The notes: a model not told the origin generated them from the letters alone. Shown: positions 9,257 through 19,123, numbered from the stretch's first letter. The stretch: DNA of 64,000 nucleotides from Deltaproteobacteria bacterium (GCA_021781535.1 JAJXWO010000003.1:62001-126000), one strand, 5' to 3'. Translations and numbers: made by a program.

Positions 9257-10099
9257 TCATGCGTACTGTCCCGCATGGTACGAACTACGGACATAGGGGC
9301 CGCTCTCCACGTGGTCAAATCCGATCTCCACCGCCTGCAGCCGCAGCGCTTCAAACAGCTCCGGCCGGACATACTCCTGCACCGGAAAATGCTTCCGGCT
9401 GGGGGCCAGATACTGGCCGATGCTGAGATAGACGCAGCCGACACCCCGCAGGTCGCGTAGCACCTGCAGCACCTCATCTTCCGTTTCCCCCATGCCAAGC
9501 ATGATGCCGGACTTGGTGCGGATATCCGGCGCCATTTCGGCACACAGGCGCAGCACCTCCAGAGAACGGCCATACTGTGAGCCGTAGCGGATGTGGTAGA
9601 GGCGCGGCACCGTTTCAACGTTGTGGGCAATGATATCCGGGCGTGATGCCACGACCGCTTCCAGACTTGCCATGCACCCCTGAAAATCGGGTATCAGCAG
9701 TTCAATTCGCGTCGTCGGAGAGGCACTGCGGATTGCCGCCGCCGTAGCGGCATAGATTTCCGCTCCGCCATCCGGCAAATCGTCACGGGTCGGGCTGGTG
9801 ACCACCACATGAGAGAGCTTCAGGCGGCGGACCGCCTCGGCCACCCGTGCCGGTTCATCGCCATCGACCGGCACCGGTTGGGTCTTCTCCACATTACAGA
9901 AGCTGCAGAGGCGGGTGCAGTTCCTCCCCAGGATCAGGAACGTGGCCTGCCCGCAGGCAAAGCACTCCGATATATTGGGGCAGAGCGCCTGTTGGCAGAC
10001 AGTATTCAGGCGCAACTCGCCCAGCAGGCTCCGCATCTCGTTCTGATCGCCGGGGTTGACCTTTTTCCTCAGCCATTCCGGTTTTCTCTGAATATTCAC
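9257..10099 (-). CDS. lipA: Lipoyl synthase
   Basis: Radical SAM enzyme that inserts two sulfurs into protein-bound octanoyl chains to make lipoyl groups. Both iron-sulfur clusters can be traced: the auxiliary CX4CX5C (CQQALCPNISEC), which supplies sulfur, and the radical SAM CX3CX2C (CTRLCSFC). The closing RSSY motif near the C-terminus, whose Ser ligates the auxiliary cluster, is present. I place the start at the GTG at 10099, which overlaps the TGA of the upstream ligase gene (GTGA) and has GGAGGA eight bases before it, rather than at the ATG at 10123. Its substrate is made by the preceding gene and one product target, GcvH, is encoded in the same unit. Confidence 0.96.
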   Translation of the reverse strand: MNIQRKPEWLRKKVNPGDQNEMRSLLGELRLNTVCQQALCPNISECFACGQATFLILGRNCTRLCSFCNVEKTQPVPVDGDEPARVAEAVRRLKLSHVVVTSPTRDDLPDGGAEIYAATAAAIRSASPTTRIELLIPDFQGCMASLEAVVASRPDIIAHNVETVPRLYHIRYGSQYGRSLEVLRLCAEMAPDIRTKSGIMLGMGETEDEVLQVLRDLRGVGCVYLSIGQYLAPSRKHFPVQEYVRPELFEALRLQAVEIGFDHVESGPYVRSSYHAGQYA

Positions 10100-10938
10100 T
10101 CCCCGACTCCTCCCAGGTTCCACTGTTCTGTTGAATACTTGCTCACAAGCAACCGCTCCACATCCGTCCGCTCCGGCTCAGACAACGAATCACTTCGGAG
10201 TTCGACACCAAAGTAGCCGCCAAATGCCGTTGCAAGGATCTTCTCCAGACTGGGTATGACGGCAGAAACGCCGCACTCGACAAGACTGAGCGTCCCCTCG
10301 GCATGCTCGGGGGCCTGTTCACGCATGTACGACAATCCCGTTGCGGCACGGTTGTGCAGCGGGATCGAACCATGCTGAAAGATAACCCCTTTGAGCCGGC
10401 GCTGGGCGTTGCCGCCGATCTTGCGACCATTGGCAAGGATATCGAAGCTCTCCTTGCCGGCAAAACAGAAGGCGGTCCGTTCGCCCAGGCGCGTCCCTTC
10501 GGGTACGACATCGGTTGCATAGGCGGCATCAATACCCAAGGTGCGGTAGAAGGCGAGCAGAAATCCGGTCAGTACGCGAAAGGAATCCTTGATGGACGAT
10601 GCCGGGGGGATCTGTCCCGGCGCACAGACCAGCGAATAGGTCAACTCGTCGGCATGGTAGATCACCCCGCCACCGGTCACCCGCCGCACAACCGCTATGC
10701 CGTCGGCAGTGCAGCGCTCAAGGTCGAGCACTTCGGCGGCTTTCTGGAAACGCCCCAGCGACAGCGTCGGGGGATTCCAGCCGTACAGCCGCAGAACCGG
10801 CAATGAAGTAGCGGGATCGAATGAACGCAGCAGCGCCTCATCGAGAGCCATGTTTTCCGCTCCGGAGAGCGGTGAGGTCACGATGAGGCGCCAGGTTGGT
10901 ACGATAATACGGTTCATTCCGCAGTCACTTGTTTCCAC
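10096..10938 (-). CDS. lipM: Octanoyltransferase/lipoate-protein ligase family (LipM-like)
   Basis: Transfers octanoate from acyl carrier protein to the lipoyl domain Lys, the step before LipA. The biotin/lipoate transferase fold is shown by MALDEALLRS, VVRRVTGGGVIYHADELTYS and the segment CFAGKESFDILANGRKIGGNAQRR, which contains the Cys used as nucleophile in LipM enzymes and the conserved Lys. It lacks the ATP-binding extension that would favour a true lipoate ligase. The start is uncertain: a GTG at 10938 or an ATG at 10917 (MNRIIVPTWRLI), neither with a strong ribosome site. It sits 12 bases after gcvPB and overlaps lipA by four bases. Confidence 0.85.
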   Translation of the reverse strand: METSDCGMNRIIVPTWRLIVTSPLSGAENMALDEALLRSFDPATSLPVLRLYGWNPPTLSLGRFQKAAEVLDLERCTADGIAVVRRVTGGGVIYHADELTYSLVCAPGQIPPASSIKDSFRVLTGFLLAFYRTLGIDAAYATDVVPEGTRLGERTAFCFAGKESFDILANGRKIGGNAQRRLKGVIFQHGSIPLHNRAATGLSYMREQAPEHAEGTLSLVECGVSAVIPSLEKILATAFGGYFGVELRSDSLSEPERTDVERLLVSKYSTEQWNLGGVGE

Positions 10939-10950
10939 TAAAAATCATGT

Positions 10951-12399
10951 TTACCCGATACAGCAGACGTTCTGCTCACGGGCCGCCTTGGTCTCGTCCA
11001 GCCGCGAAATCGGCATGGTCAGCGGTGCGTCATGCAGCGCCTGCGGGTTGCTCTCGGCGGTCTGGGCAGCTTCGATCATCACCGCAATGAAGGCGTCCAT
11101 GGCTCCCTTGCTCTCGGTCTCGGTCGGCTCGATCATGATCGCCTCCTTGACGATCATCGGGAAATAGACCGTGGGGGGGTGATATCCCTTGTCGATCAGG
11201 AATTTGGCGATGTCGATGGCGTGTACGCCATGCTCCAGCTGTTTGGAGGCGGAAAAGACGCACTCGTGCATGCAGGTCATGTCGTAGGGAAGATCGTAGT
11301 AGGACTTCAGCCTTTCCTTGATGTAGTTGGCATTCAGCACCGCCTGCTCGGAAACCTGGATCAGACCTTCACGGCCGAGCATGATGATGTAGGCATAGGC
11401 CTTGGCCATGACGCCAAAGTTGCCGAAGAAGTTGGCCGTGCGGCCGATGGTTCCCTTGTTGTCAGTTTCCAGCAGCAGCTTGCCGTCGTCATTCATGACG
11501 ATGCGCGGCTGCGGCAGGAACGGGATCAGCGCTTTTTTGACCCCGACCGGCCCGGAACCGGGACCGCCGCCGCCGTGAGGCGTACCGAAGGTCTTGTGCA
11601 GGTTGACGTGAATCACGTCGAAGCCGACGTCCCCCGGCTTGACCTTGCCCATGATGGCGTTCAGGTTGGCGCCGTCGTAGTACATCAGCGCCCCGTGGGA
11701 ATGGGCGATGTCGCTGATCTCCTTGATGTGCGGATTGAACAGGCCCAGCGTGTTTGGGCAGGTCATCATGACCGCCGCAACTTCGTCGGTCATCGCCGCC
11801 TTAAACAGTTCCAGATCCATGTCGCCATAGGATGCCGTCGGCACGGTGATGATCTCGTACCCGGCGATTGATGCCGAAGCGGGATTGGTGCCGTGGGACG
11901 AATCGGGGACCACCACGTATTTCTTTTTGGCCTTGTTCCCATTGGCCGCGTGGTAGGCCGAAATCAGGAGAATCCCGGTCATTTCGCCATGAGCGCCGGC
12001 CAGGGGCTGCGTGGTGACCTCGTCCATGCCGGTGATGTCGGCCAGCAGCTGCCCCAGGTCGTACAGCATCCCGAGTGTCCCCTGACAGAAGTCCATGCCG
12101 CCCGGCAGGAGTGCCGTCATGGGGTGGAGCGGTGCGAAGAGGGCAGCCGCGTTCTCAAGGACCTTGGCGTTGTATTTCATCGTGCAGGAACCGAGCGGAT
12201 AAAAGTTGGTATCCACAGAAAAGTTGCGACGGGACAGGTTGGTGAAATGCCGCACCAGGTCAAGTTCGGAAACCTCGGCCAATCCGGCTGACTCCGTGCG
12301 CAGCAGTGCAGCAGGCAAAGCGGAGGCGGCCGGCACATCAGATGCCGGCAGTTTGATGCCGCGGCGGCCAGCCACCGATTTTTCGTAGATCAGTTGCAT
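10951..12399 (-). CDS. gcvPB: Glycine dehydrogenase (decarboxylating) subunit 2
   Basis: C-terminal half of the P-protein, which decarboxylates glycine with pyridoxal phosphate and passes the aminomethyl group to lipoylated GcvH. The PLP-binding Lys is Lys269 in [18 protein letters not shown]. The 482-residue length is standard for the split two-subunit form found in many bacteria and archaea, as opposed to the single roughly 950-residue chain. It overlaps the end of gcvPA by 10 bases, which fits translational coupling of a heterodimer. The tail is Cys-containing (NVCCIG). Confidence 0.97.
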   Translation of the reverse strand: MQLIYEKSVAGRRGIKLPASDVPAASALPAALLRTESAGLAEVSELDLVRHFTNLSRRNFSVDTNFYPLGSCTMKYNAKVLENAAALFAPLHPMTALLPGGMDFCQGTLGMLYDLGQLLADITGMDEVTTQPLAGAHGEMTGILLISAYHAANGNKAKKKYVVVPDSSHGTNPASASIAGYEIITVPTASYGDMDLELFKAAMTDEVAAVMMTCPNTLGLFNPHIKEISDIAHSHGALMYYDGANLNAIMGKVKPGDVGFDVIHVNLHKTFGTPHGGGGPGSGPVGVKKALIPFLPQPRIVMNDDGKLLLETDNKGTIGRTANFFGNFGVMAKAYAYIIMLGREGLIQVSEQAVLNANYIKERLKSYYDLPYDMTCMHECVFSASKQLEHGVHAIDIAKFLIDKGYHPPTVYFPMIVKEAIMIEPTETESKGAMDAFIAVMIEAAQTAESNPQALHDAPLTMPISRLDETKAAREQNVCCIG

Positions 12400-13736
12400 A
12401 GCGCCACCTCCAGTTCCTTGACAAACAAATCGATTTCCTTCCTGGTCCGTTTCTCGGTAACCGTCACGACCATACAGTTCTCAGACCCCTCGTAATACTG
12501 CCCCAGCGGCACGCCGGCGGCAATGCCGTGCGCAAGCAGCGCTGTGACCACGGCGTCGGCCTGTTTCGGCAGGGAGAGGGTGAACTCGTTGAATGTGACA
12601 GCCGATTGCAGCACGGTTACCCCGGAAATTTTTGCCAACTGTCCTTTGGCATATTCGGCTTTGTCGCGGTTCAGGCGGGCCAGGTCGGCAAGCCCCTCTT
12701 TCCCGACGGAGGAGAGGAAGATCAGGCCGCGCAGGGCGCAGAGTCCCTGGTTGCTGCAGATATTCGAGGTGGCCTTGTGGCGTTTGATGTGCTGTTCGCG
12801 GGCCTGCAGTGTCAGCACATAGCCGCGTTTGCCGTTTCGGTCCACGGTCTCGCCGACAATACGCCCCGGCATGTTGCGGATAAGTTTCTTCTTGGCGGCG
12901 ATGAAGCCGAAAGAAGGCCCGCCAAAGGAGAGCGGATTGCCGAGGCTCTGACCGTCACCCACGGCGATATCCATCCCCATCTCACCGGGGGATTTCACCA
13001 GGCCGAGCGAAATCGGGTAGACCGAGCCGATCAAAAGCGCCCCGGCTCCATGAACCTGATCGGCGAGAGCGGTAAAATCCTCGATGCTGCCGAAGAAGTT
13101 GGGGTTCTGCACCAGCACCGCAGCAACGCTGTCATCAAGCACTGCAGCCAGTTCCGCACGATTGAGCAACCCATCCAGCGGCGGGATCTCAACCACGTCC
13201 ACATCCTGGTTGAACAGATAGGTCTTGAGCACCTGCCGGGAAAAGGGGCTGACACAGCCATCCACGACAATTTTGGTGCGGCCGGTTATGCGCAGGGACA
13301 TCATCGCCGCTTCGGCGCACGACGTGCCGCCATCGTACAGCGACGCGTTGGAGACATCCAGCCCGGTCAGGCGGCAGATCGCGGTCTGGTACTCGAACAG
13401 CGCCTGCAATGTCCCCTGTGAACACTCCGGCTGATAGGGGGTGTAGGCGGTGTAAAATTCTGCACGGCCGGAGAGGTGGTCAACAACCGCGGGGATGATG
13501 TGATCATAAAAACCGCCACCGATGAAATTGAGCATATTCCCGCTGTTTTCAGAGGCAATCTCCTGCATCCTGCCGAATGTTTCAAACTCGGACATGCCGG
13601 AAGGAAGGTTGAATGTTTTGGCCCGCAGGTCAGGGGGGATCGGTGCGAAAAGGTCCTCAACGCTGGCAACGCCGATCACGGAGAGCATTTCCTGAATCTC
13701 CTCCGGCGTGTGGGGACAGTAATGGCTGTCGTTCAT
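12390..13736 (-). CDS. gcvPA: Glycine dehydrogenase (decarboxylating) subunit 1
   Basis: N-terminal half of the split P-protein of the glycine cleavage system (448 aa). It starts [20 protein letters not shown] and contains family signatures [39 protein letters not shown] and [19 protein letters not shown]. This subunit has the aminotransferase fold but lacks the PLP Lys, which is in subunit 2; both are needed for activity. It begins 10 bases after gcvH. Confidence 0.97.
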   Translation of the reverse strand: MNDSHYCPHTPEEIQEMLSVIGVASVEDLFAPIPPDLRAKTFNLPSGMSEFETFGRMQEIASENSGNMLNFIGGGFYDHIIPAVVDHLSGRAEFYTAYTPYQPECSQGTLQALFEYQTAICRLTGLDVSNASLYDGGTSCAEAAMMSLRITGRTKIVVDGCVSPFSRQVLKTYLFNQDVDVVEIPPLDGLLNRAELAAVLDDSVAAVLVQNPNFFGSIEDFTALADQVHGAGALLIGSVYPISLGLVKSPGEMGMDIAVGDGQSLGNPLSFGGPSFGFIAAKKKLIRNMPGRIVGETVDRNGKRGYVLTLQAREQHIKRHKATSNICSNQGLCALRGLIFLSSVGKEGLADLARLNRDKAEYAKGQLAKISGVTVLQSAVTFNEFTLSLPKQADAVVTALLAHGIAAGVPLGQYYEGSENCMVVTVTEKRTRKEIDLFVKELEVALCN

Positions 13737-13746
13737 GAATATACTC

Positions 13747-14118
13747 CTACAGAGTTTTAAGGTAGTCGTCGTACTGCTCCTGTGTCATCAGGTTCTTCAG
13801 CTCCGACTCATCGGCAATTTTGATCCAGGCCATCCAGCCGGCATCCTCGGCGCTCTCGTTGACAATCTCGGGAGCCGTCTCCAACGCCTCATTCACCTTG
13901 ATAACCGTGCCGGAAACCGGCGCAAAGATATCGCTGGCAGCCTTGACCGACTCGATACTCCCCAGCATCGCAAACTGCGTGACGACAGCACCCATCTTGG
14001 GAAGTTCCACGAAGGTGATATCACCCAGTTCATGGGCAGCGTGCTCGCTGATGCCGACCGCGCCGATCCCCTCTTTTACCTTGACCCACTCATGTTCCTT
14101 GGTGAAATACGTACTCAT
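13747..14118 (-). CDS. gcvH: Glycine cleavage system H protein
   Basis: Mobile lipoyl carrier that shuttles the aminomethyl intermediate between P, T and L proteins. The 123-residue chain is full length; the lipoyl attachment site is Lys59 in [11 protein letters not shown], within the hairpin turn, and [13 protein letters not shown] and GWMAWIKI are family signatures. AAGGAGGAA precedes the ATG. It is the substrate of LipM and LipA, encoded downstream on the same strand. Confidence 0.98.
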   Translation of the reverse strand: MSTYFTKEHEWVKVKEGIGAVGISEHAAHELGDITFVELPKMGAVVTQFAMLGSIESVKAASDIFAPVSGTVIKVNEALETAPEIVNESAEDAGWMAWIKIADESELKNLMTQEQYDDYLKTL

Positions 14119-14192
14119 TTGTTCATTCCTCCTTATTGGATGTAGAAAATAAAAACTGAAATCAGCCGCACCAGTTGTGCCGGGTGCCTTTT

Positions 14193-15284
14193 TTACGACC
14201 TGACCGAGCCGTCCCGAAAGAACGGCAACTCGCAGACGGTCGCTTCCATGCTGACCCGCTCGTGGCGGATGGTAAACGGCGTACCAATAGACGTCAGCTC
14301 CGGCTTGACAAAGCCGATGCCGATACCCCTGCCGAGCATCGGTGAAAACACGCCGCTGGTTACAGCACCGACGGTCTCCCCTTCAAAGCAGAGCTCATAG
14401 TGATGGCGCGGCGAACGACGGCCATTAACCTCAAACGCCACCTTTTTCCGGGCCACTCCCTGTTCCTTTAACCGCAGCAGCGCATCCTTGCCGACAAAGT
14501 TCTTGTCAAAGTTGACGAACCCCTCCAGTCCCGCCTCGAGCGGTGTGGTATCCTCATCAATGTCGCTGCCATAGAGTGAATAGCCCACTTCAAGCCGCAG
14601 CACGTCCCGCGCCCCAAGACCGGCCGGTTTGACGCGTTCGTCCGTCAACAGCAGGTCCCACAGTTCGCAGACTTTTTCCGTCGGGATGAAAATTTCATAC
14701 CCCAGTTCACCGGTATACCCGGTGCGGCTGACAATCGCTTCGACTCCAAGGATGTTCATCGTGATGAATTTGAAATAGGGGATTGCTGCGATTTCTTCCC
14801 CCAGGAGTTCAACCATGACGTAGCGGGAGAGCGGCCCCTGAAGATCCAGCTTGCCGGTAGCGGCGGTGATGTCGGAAAATTCGCCACCGTGCAGACGAGC
14901 CTTAATGGCGGCAAAATCCTTGGGTGCCGTGGCGGCATTGACCACGATCATGACCTTGTCCTCGGCCAGGCGGAAAACGATCAGGTCGTCGATGATCCCG
15001 CCCTGCGCGTTGAGCAGAAAGCCGTAGCGTGAGCGGCCAAGCGGAATCGTTTTCACCGAAAAGGTAAAAACATCCTCAAGGCCGCTGGCCTCGAAATCCC
15101 CCTGAAAAAGGAACTCGCCCATATGGCAGATATCAAACAGCGCAGCCTGGGTGCGGCACCAGTTGTGTTCGGCAATAATCCCCTCGTACTGGATCGGCAT
15201 ATCCCAGCCGCCAAACGGAGCCATCAGGGCATTCAAGTCACGGTGCCGACCACAGATCGGCGTTGCTTGTAACTGATCATTCAT
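14193..15284 (-). CDS. gcvT: Aminomethyltransferase (glycine cleavage T protein)
   Basis: Transfers the methylene carbon from aminomethyl-GcvH to tetrahydrofolate and releases ammonia. The 363-residue protein shows GGWDMPIQYEGIIAEH at the N-terminus, a folate-site region with FDICHMGEF and GGIIDDLIVFRL, the catalytic Asp region SRTGYTGELGYEIF, and the C-terminal barrel (MLGRGIGIGFV). It is the first gene of the run gcvT-gcvH-gcvPA-gcvPB-lipM-lipA. I looked in the 175 bases upstream for a glycine riboswitch and did not see one. No L-protein gene is present in the window. Confidence 0.97.
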   Translation of the reverse strand: MNDQLQATPICGRHRDLNALMAPFGGWDMPIQYEGIIAEHNWCRTQAALFDICHMGEFLFQGDFEASGLEDVFTFSVKTIPLGRSRYGFLLNAQGGIIDDLIVFRLAEDKVMIVVNAATAPKDFAAIKARLHGGEFSDITAATGKLDLQGPLSRYVMVELLGEEIAAIPYFKFITMNILGVEAIVSRTGYTGELGYEIFIPTEKVCELWDLLLTDERVKPAGLGARDVLRLEVGYSLYGSDIDEDTTPLEAGLEGFVNFDKNFVGKDALLRLKEQGVARKKVAFEVNGRRSPRHHYELCFEGETVGAVTSGVFSPMLGRGIGIGFVKPELTSIGTPFTIRHERVSMEATVCELPFFRDGSVRS

Positions 15285-15459
15285 TGTATGTTCTCCCAGT
15301 GTAGTTTATGTTTTTTTAGATGCTGGTGTTCCGGAAGGAGATTGACGAGGAATAATCGGAAGCACATTATATATGTATGGCAGGTTGAAATTTCCGACAT
15401 GGTAGTGGAAATGCCCCTCCCACGCAACCTGAAAAACATTTTTTCGAGAAAGAATATTC

Positions 15460-16173
15460 ATGCAAACAACGAAACTCCCGCCGAAGAAATACCAACCCAA
15501 AGGGCTTGCCGTTCTTCATGAGGACAAGGACATCATCGTCGTGGAAAAACCGTGCGGCCTGCTGACCATGGGGACGGAGCGGGACAAGTCGAGAACGGCC
15601 CACACGATTCTTAACGAATATGTGCGCAAGGGAGATTCCCGCTCCCGGAACCGGGTCTACATCGTCCATCGCCTTGATCGCGAGACCTCCGGTATCCTTG
15701 TCTTTGCCAAGAGCGAAGCAGCCAAGAACTTTCTGCAGGAGCACTGGCAGGAAACCGAGAAGCGCTACCTTACGATTGTCTATGGCTCAGTTGCGCCGAA
15801 GACGGCAACGATCAGCAGCTATCTGACCGAGAACAGCGCTTTTACGGTCTATTCTACCACCGACCCGGCCCGGGGCAAGCTATCCCACACTGAATACACG
15901 GTTCTGAAAGAGGCCAAAGGGTTCTCCGTGCTGGAAATACACCTTCTCACCGGCCGCAAGCACCAGATTCGGGTCCACTTATCGGAGAAAGGACACCCGG
16001 TCGTAGGGGATAAAAAATACGGTACGGGGCACGACTCCTATGGCACCCTGGCACTGCATGCCAGATCGCTCTCTTTCACCCATCCGGTCACCGGCAAACG
16101 GCTGCACTTTACAACCGGCATTCCTGAGTTTTTTACCCGCCTGGTTGGAAAAATTGATGTACCGGCAGCCTGA
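15460..16173 (+). CDS. RluA-family RNA pseudouridine synthase
   Basis: Converts uridine to pseudouridine in rRNA or tRNA. The catalytic Asp is Asp73 in HRLDRETSGILVFAKS, and the family motifs LLTGRKHQIRVHLSEKGHPVVGDKKYG and LALHARSLSFTHP follow. There is no N-terminal S4 RNA-binding domain; the protein starts only about 20 residues before the catalytic fold (HEDKDIIVVEKPCGLLTM), so it resembles the short RluA/TruC-type members. Substrate position cannot be named. It is divergent from gcvT and ends 16 bases before the DUF1848 gene. Confidence 0.93.
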   Translation: MQTTKLPPKKYQPKGLAVLHEDKDIIVVEKPCGLLTMGTERDKSRTAHTILNEYVRKGDSRSRNRVYIVHRLDRETSGILVFAKSEAAKNFLQEHWQETEKRYLTIVYGSVAPKTATISSYLTENSAFTVYSTTDPARGKLSHTEYTVLKEAKGFSVLEIHLLTGRKHQIRVHLSEKGHPVVGDKKYGTGHDSYGTLALHARSLSFTHPVTGKRLHFTTGIPEFFTRLVGKIDVPAA

Positions 16174-16189
16174 GTCCATACGATAGACC

Positions 16190-17173
16190 ATGATCATTTC
16201 CGCCAGCAGACGCACCGACATACCGGCCTTCTATGCCGACTGGTTTATGAAGCGGGTGCGAGCAGGATACTTCTACCGGGTTAACCCCTTCAACAGCAGG
16301 CAGGTCACCGGATTCAGCCTGAAACCGGAAGATGTGGATGCCGTCTGCTTCTGGACGAAAAATCCGCGACCGCTCATGCAGCATCTGGATGAGCTTGACG
16401 TGCGGGGCCTGAACTATTATTTCCAGTTCACCCTCAACCCGTACGACGCCGTTTTCGAGCCCGGTGTACCGCCGCTGCAGGAGCGCATCGGCACCATGAT
16501 CGAACTGGCTGGCCGTATCGGACCGGAACGGGTTGTGTGGCGCTATGACCCGATCATCCTGAGCTGTGTCACACCGGTCGCGTGGCACATTGAACAGGTG
16601 GAGCGGATCGCCGCCCGGCTGACAACTGCCACCCGCCGGCTCGTATTCAGTTTTTATGATTGCTACGGCACGGGACAGGTGCGCTTGAACACGGCTCTGG
16701 CAGGCACCGGCACCAGAGTGGAGGACATCGCCGCTCCGGAACAGAGAGAAGCGCTGGGGCAACTTGCCCGAGGATTCAAGGCCTGTGCCGACCGCCATAA
16801 TCTCCAGATATTTACCTGCAGCGAGGATGTGGATCTGGCGGCCATCGGCATCAGGCACGGGGCCTGCATCGATGGCACGCTGATCCGGAACCTGTTCACG
16901 GTAAACGCCTCCCCAAAAAGGGACAAAAACCAGCGAGATGCCTGCATGTGTACCGAATCGGTCGACATGGGCAGCTACAATACCTGCCGTTTCCGCTGCA
17001 GCTACTGCTACGCCACTTTTAATGCCGGAATGGTCGAGAGCAACTGTCGCAAACATAATCCGGACAGTCCGTCGCTTCTCGATGAATATACCGGTGATAT
17101 TGAAATCAGGACCACGATTCATCGAAAAAAAATTCCCGCAGGGCCTGTTCTGACCAGCTGCCGGCATAAATAG
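16190..17173 (+). CDS. DUF1848 protein with C-terminal radical-SAM-like Cys motif
   Basis: Uncharacterised family (327 aa). The N-terminal two thirds form a probable TIM-barrel-like domain (ISASRRTDIPAFYADWF, VDAVCFWTKNP, ERVVWRYDP). Near the C-terminus, after CMCTESVDMGSYN, comes CRFRCSYCYA, a CX3CX2C triad that looks like the SAM-binding cluster motif of radical SAM enzymes but is placed at the end of the chain instead of the start. The family is described as having this feature, so it is not a local oddity. Whether SAM is cleaved is unknown. The start ATG at 16190 fits the family N-terminus MIISASRRTDIP. Confidence 0.9.
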   Translation: MIISASRRTDIPAFYADWFMKRVRAGYFYRVNPFNSRQVTGFSLKPEDVDAVCFWTKNPRPLMQHLDELDVRGLNYYFQFTLNPYDAVFEPGVPPLQERIGTMIELAGRIGPERVVWRYDPIILSCVTPVAWHIEQVERIAARLTTATRRLVFSFYDCYGTGQVRLNTALAGTGTRVEDIAAPEQREALGQLARGFKACADRHNLQIFTCSEDVDLAAIGIRHGACIDGTLIRNLFTVNASPKRDKNQRDACMCTESVDMGSYNTCRFRCSYCYATFNAGMVESNCRKHNPDSPSLLDEYTGDIEIRTTIHRKKIPAGPVLTSCRHK

Positions 17174-17259
17174 CTACACCTGCTTGTTTCCAAGGAGTAT
17201 AATACACCTCAGAGATGGAGAAATTATCCCGCTCGCATAACGGGCGATGGAGGTGTGCC

Positions 17260-17622
17260 ATGAAAGGACGTGAAATCATAGCCACCCTTAACGAACGCCG
17301 GGATGACAAGCACTGCTTCGTCAAGTGGTGGAGAAAAGAAGAGGATTTCCTTGATTATGACCTGATCGAACGGTTCATAGAACATACCGGGGCAACCGAT
17401 GAAATCGGGGGAATCGATTTATTGACCATGGATGACATGTGGGATGAGGTCAAGCGTGTCGGCGGCAGCCGGGTAACTCTGCGGCATGACAAAAACGGCG
17501 ACAAGGTTGAATGGGTCCACACGGGTAAGACAGGTGCACGCACCAATGTGTGCGCATTGACTCCGGAATCATTGATGGAAATCTATGATGTTGAGACAAA
17601 AGGAAATCCGGTTGATTCATGA
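17260..17622 (+). CDS. Conserved small cytoplasmic protein, unknown (120 aa)
   Basis: Starts at the ATG at 17260 (MKGREIIATLNERRDD), supported by GGAGGT eight bases upstream; the frame is open a little further but without a site. The protein is acidic and aromatic-rich, with no signal peptide or membrane segment, and contains FVKWWRKEEDFLDYDLIERF and a tail TNVCALTPESLMEIYDVE. I do not recognise the family. A clear terminator follows 20 bases after the stop, so it is probably a single-gene unit; TATAAT at about 17200 could be its -10 box. Confidence 0.7.
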   Translation: MKGREIIATLNERRDDKHCFVKWWRKEEDFLDYDLIERFIEHTGATDEIGGIDLLTMDDMWDEVKRVGGSRVTLRHDKNGDKVEWVHTGKTGARTNVCALTPESLMEIYDVETKGNPVDS

Positions 17623-17643
17623 TAAACCGGGTTACGCCGGGGA

Positions 17644-17679
17644 GAAAGGCTGCTGAAGGACGCAGCCTTTCCGGTTTTT
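17644..17679 (+). terminator. Rho-independent terminator
   Basis: Perfect stem GAAAGGCTGC / GCAGCCTTTC with an eight-base loop, then CGG and a run of T. It ends the unit of the 120-residue protein and precedes the reductase gene. Confidence 0.9.
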
Positions 17680-17716
17680 GGCATATCAACAACGCATAAA
17701 CCTGAAGAGAGACTGC

Positions 17717-19123
17717 ATGGGTACCACGTATGACCTGGCAATAATAGGATCCGGCTCGACCGCTTTTGCTGCGGCATTGCGCGCCACAAGCTACGGCGCA
17801 CGTGTTCTTATGTTCGAAAAAAGCGTTTTGGGTGGTACCTGTATCAACTGGGGCTGCATTCCGAGCAAAACGCTGATTCATAGCGCGCTCTTCAGACACG
17901 AAGCCCTCATGGGAAACAGGATAGGTCTCAAGAATGAAATACACGCTGTTGATGCAGAGCGACTCTTCAAACACCGGGACTCGGTAGTAACTAAGCTGCG
18001 CAAAGAACGCTATCTTGACGTTCTCGGCACCATGAAGGGCTTGGAGCTTGTCAAGGGCACCGCCCGATTCACCGGACCACACACTGTTGAGTGCGACGAG
18101 CGGCAGTACCGGGCCGAGCGTTTTCTCGTCGCTACGGGTGGTGACCCGCGTATCCCCAACCTGCCGGGCCTGGAAAAATGTACCTATGACACCAGCAGGA
18201 GTTCCCTGCTGCTCAAGAAGCTTCCCGTATCACTCGTTGTTATCGGCGGGGGGGTTATTGCGGTCGAACTGGGCCAGATGTACCACCGCCTGGGGTGCAA
18301 GGTGACTATCCTTGAGCATGGCCCCCGCCTGCTGCCGGCCATCGACCATGAGCTTTCCGATGCGTTACGGGAAATTCTGGAAAAAGAGGGCATCGAAATA
18401 GTGACAGGGGCGAAGGTATGTTCTCTGGATAAAATCGGAGAGATGAATGTGGTATATGCCGCTGTTGGTGAGATACAGCGCGAATTCACCTGTGAAAAGC
18501 TGCTTCTGGCGGTTGGTACGGCACCGGCCACGTCAGGAATCGGGCTGGACACAACCGGCATGGTGCTGGACGACAAAGGATTTATCGTTACCGACCAGAA
18601 CATGCGCACGTCTGTGAACGGCATCTGGGCTGCCGGTGACGTGGTGGGCAACATGATGATCGCCACGGTCGGCGCGAGGGAAGCCATCGTCGCGGTTGAT
18701 GACATGTTTAACAAGGGCTGTGAATGTGCCATGGATTATCTGGTTGCACCCATGGCCATCTTTACCGACCCGGAAGTTGCCATGGTCGGACATTCGGAGG
18801 AAAGCGCCCGGGAAGCCGGTTTTAATTGTGTCGTAAACAGCATGCCGGTCAGCGCCATTCCCAAAGCTCACGTCACCGGAATGACTGACGGGGTGATTAA
18901 AATGATCGCCGACCGGGAAACCGGGCGTCTTCTCGGGGTTCATCTCATCTGCCATCGGGGTGCGGACATGATCAATGAAGCAGCTGTAGCGTTACACCTG
19001 CGGGCGACAGTGACCGACATTGCAACGACAATGCATGTGTACCCATCCATTGGTGAAGGGCTCAAGCTGTGCGCCCAGGGTTTCAGCCGGGATATCAGCC
19101 GGCTCTCCTGCTGTGCTGAATGA
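17717..19123 (+). CDS. Mercuric-reductase-like flavin disulfide oxidoreductase
   Basis: FAD/NAD(P)H pyridine-nucleotide disulfide oxidoreductase (468 aa). The redox pair is Cys42/Cys47 in GGTCINWGCIPSK; FAD motifs IIGSGSTAFAAAL and GIWAAGDVVG and the NAD(P) motif VVIGGGVIAVELGQ are intact. The C-terminus ends LSCCAE, with the vicinal Cys465-Cys466 pair that in MerA hands Hg(II) to the active site, and EGLKLCAQGFSRDI also matches MerA. The extra N-terminal metal-binding domain is missing, and no merR, merT or merP lies nearby, so its role in mercury resistance is not assured. The start at 17717 is favoured by GAAGAGAG and by the family N-terminus. Confidence 0.85.
   Translation: MGTTYDLAIIGSGSTAFAAALRATSYGARVLMFEKSVLGGTCINWGCIPSKTLIHSALFRHEALMGNRIGLKNEIHAVDAERLFKHRDSVVTKLRKERYLDVLGTMKGLELVKGTARFTGPHTVECDERQYRAERFLVATGGDPRIPNLPGLEKCTYDTSRSSLLLKKLPVSLVVIGGGVIAVELGQMYHRLGCKVTILEHGPRLLPAIDHELSDALREILEKEGIEIVTGAKVCSLDKIGEMNVVYAAVGEIQREFTCEKLLLAVGTAPATSGIGLDTTGMVLDDKGFIVTDQNMRTSVNGIWAAGDVVGNMMIATVGAREAIVAVDDMFNKGCECAMDYLVAPMAIFTDPEVAMVGHSEESAREAGFNCVVNSMPVSAIPKAHVTGMTDGVIKMIADRETGRLLGVHLICHRGADMINEAAVALHLRATVTDIATTMHVYPSIGEGLKLCAQGFSRDISRLSCCAE

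Noticed and set aside
15285-15459. Glycine riboswitch in front of gcvT
   Set aside because: The expected GGAGAG-type conserved core of a tandem glycine aptamer was not found.
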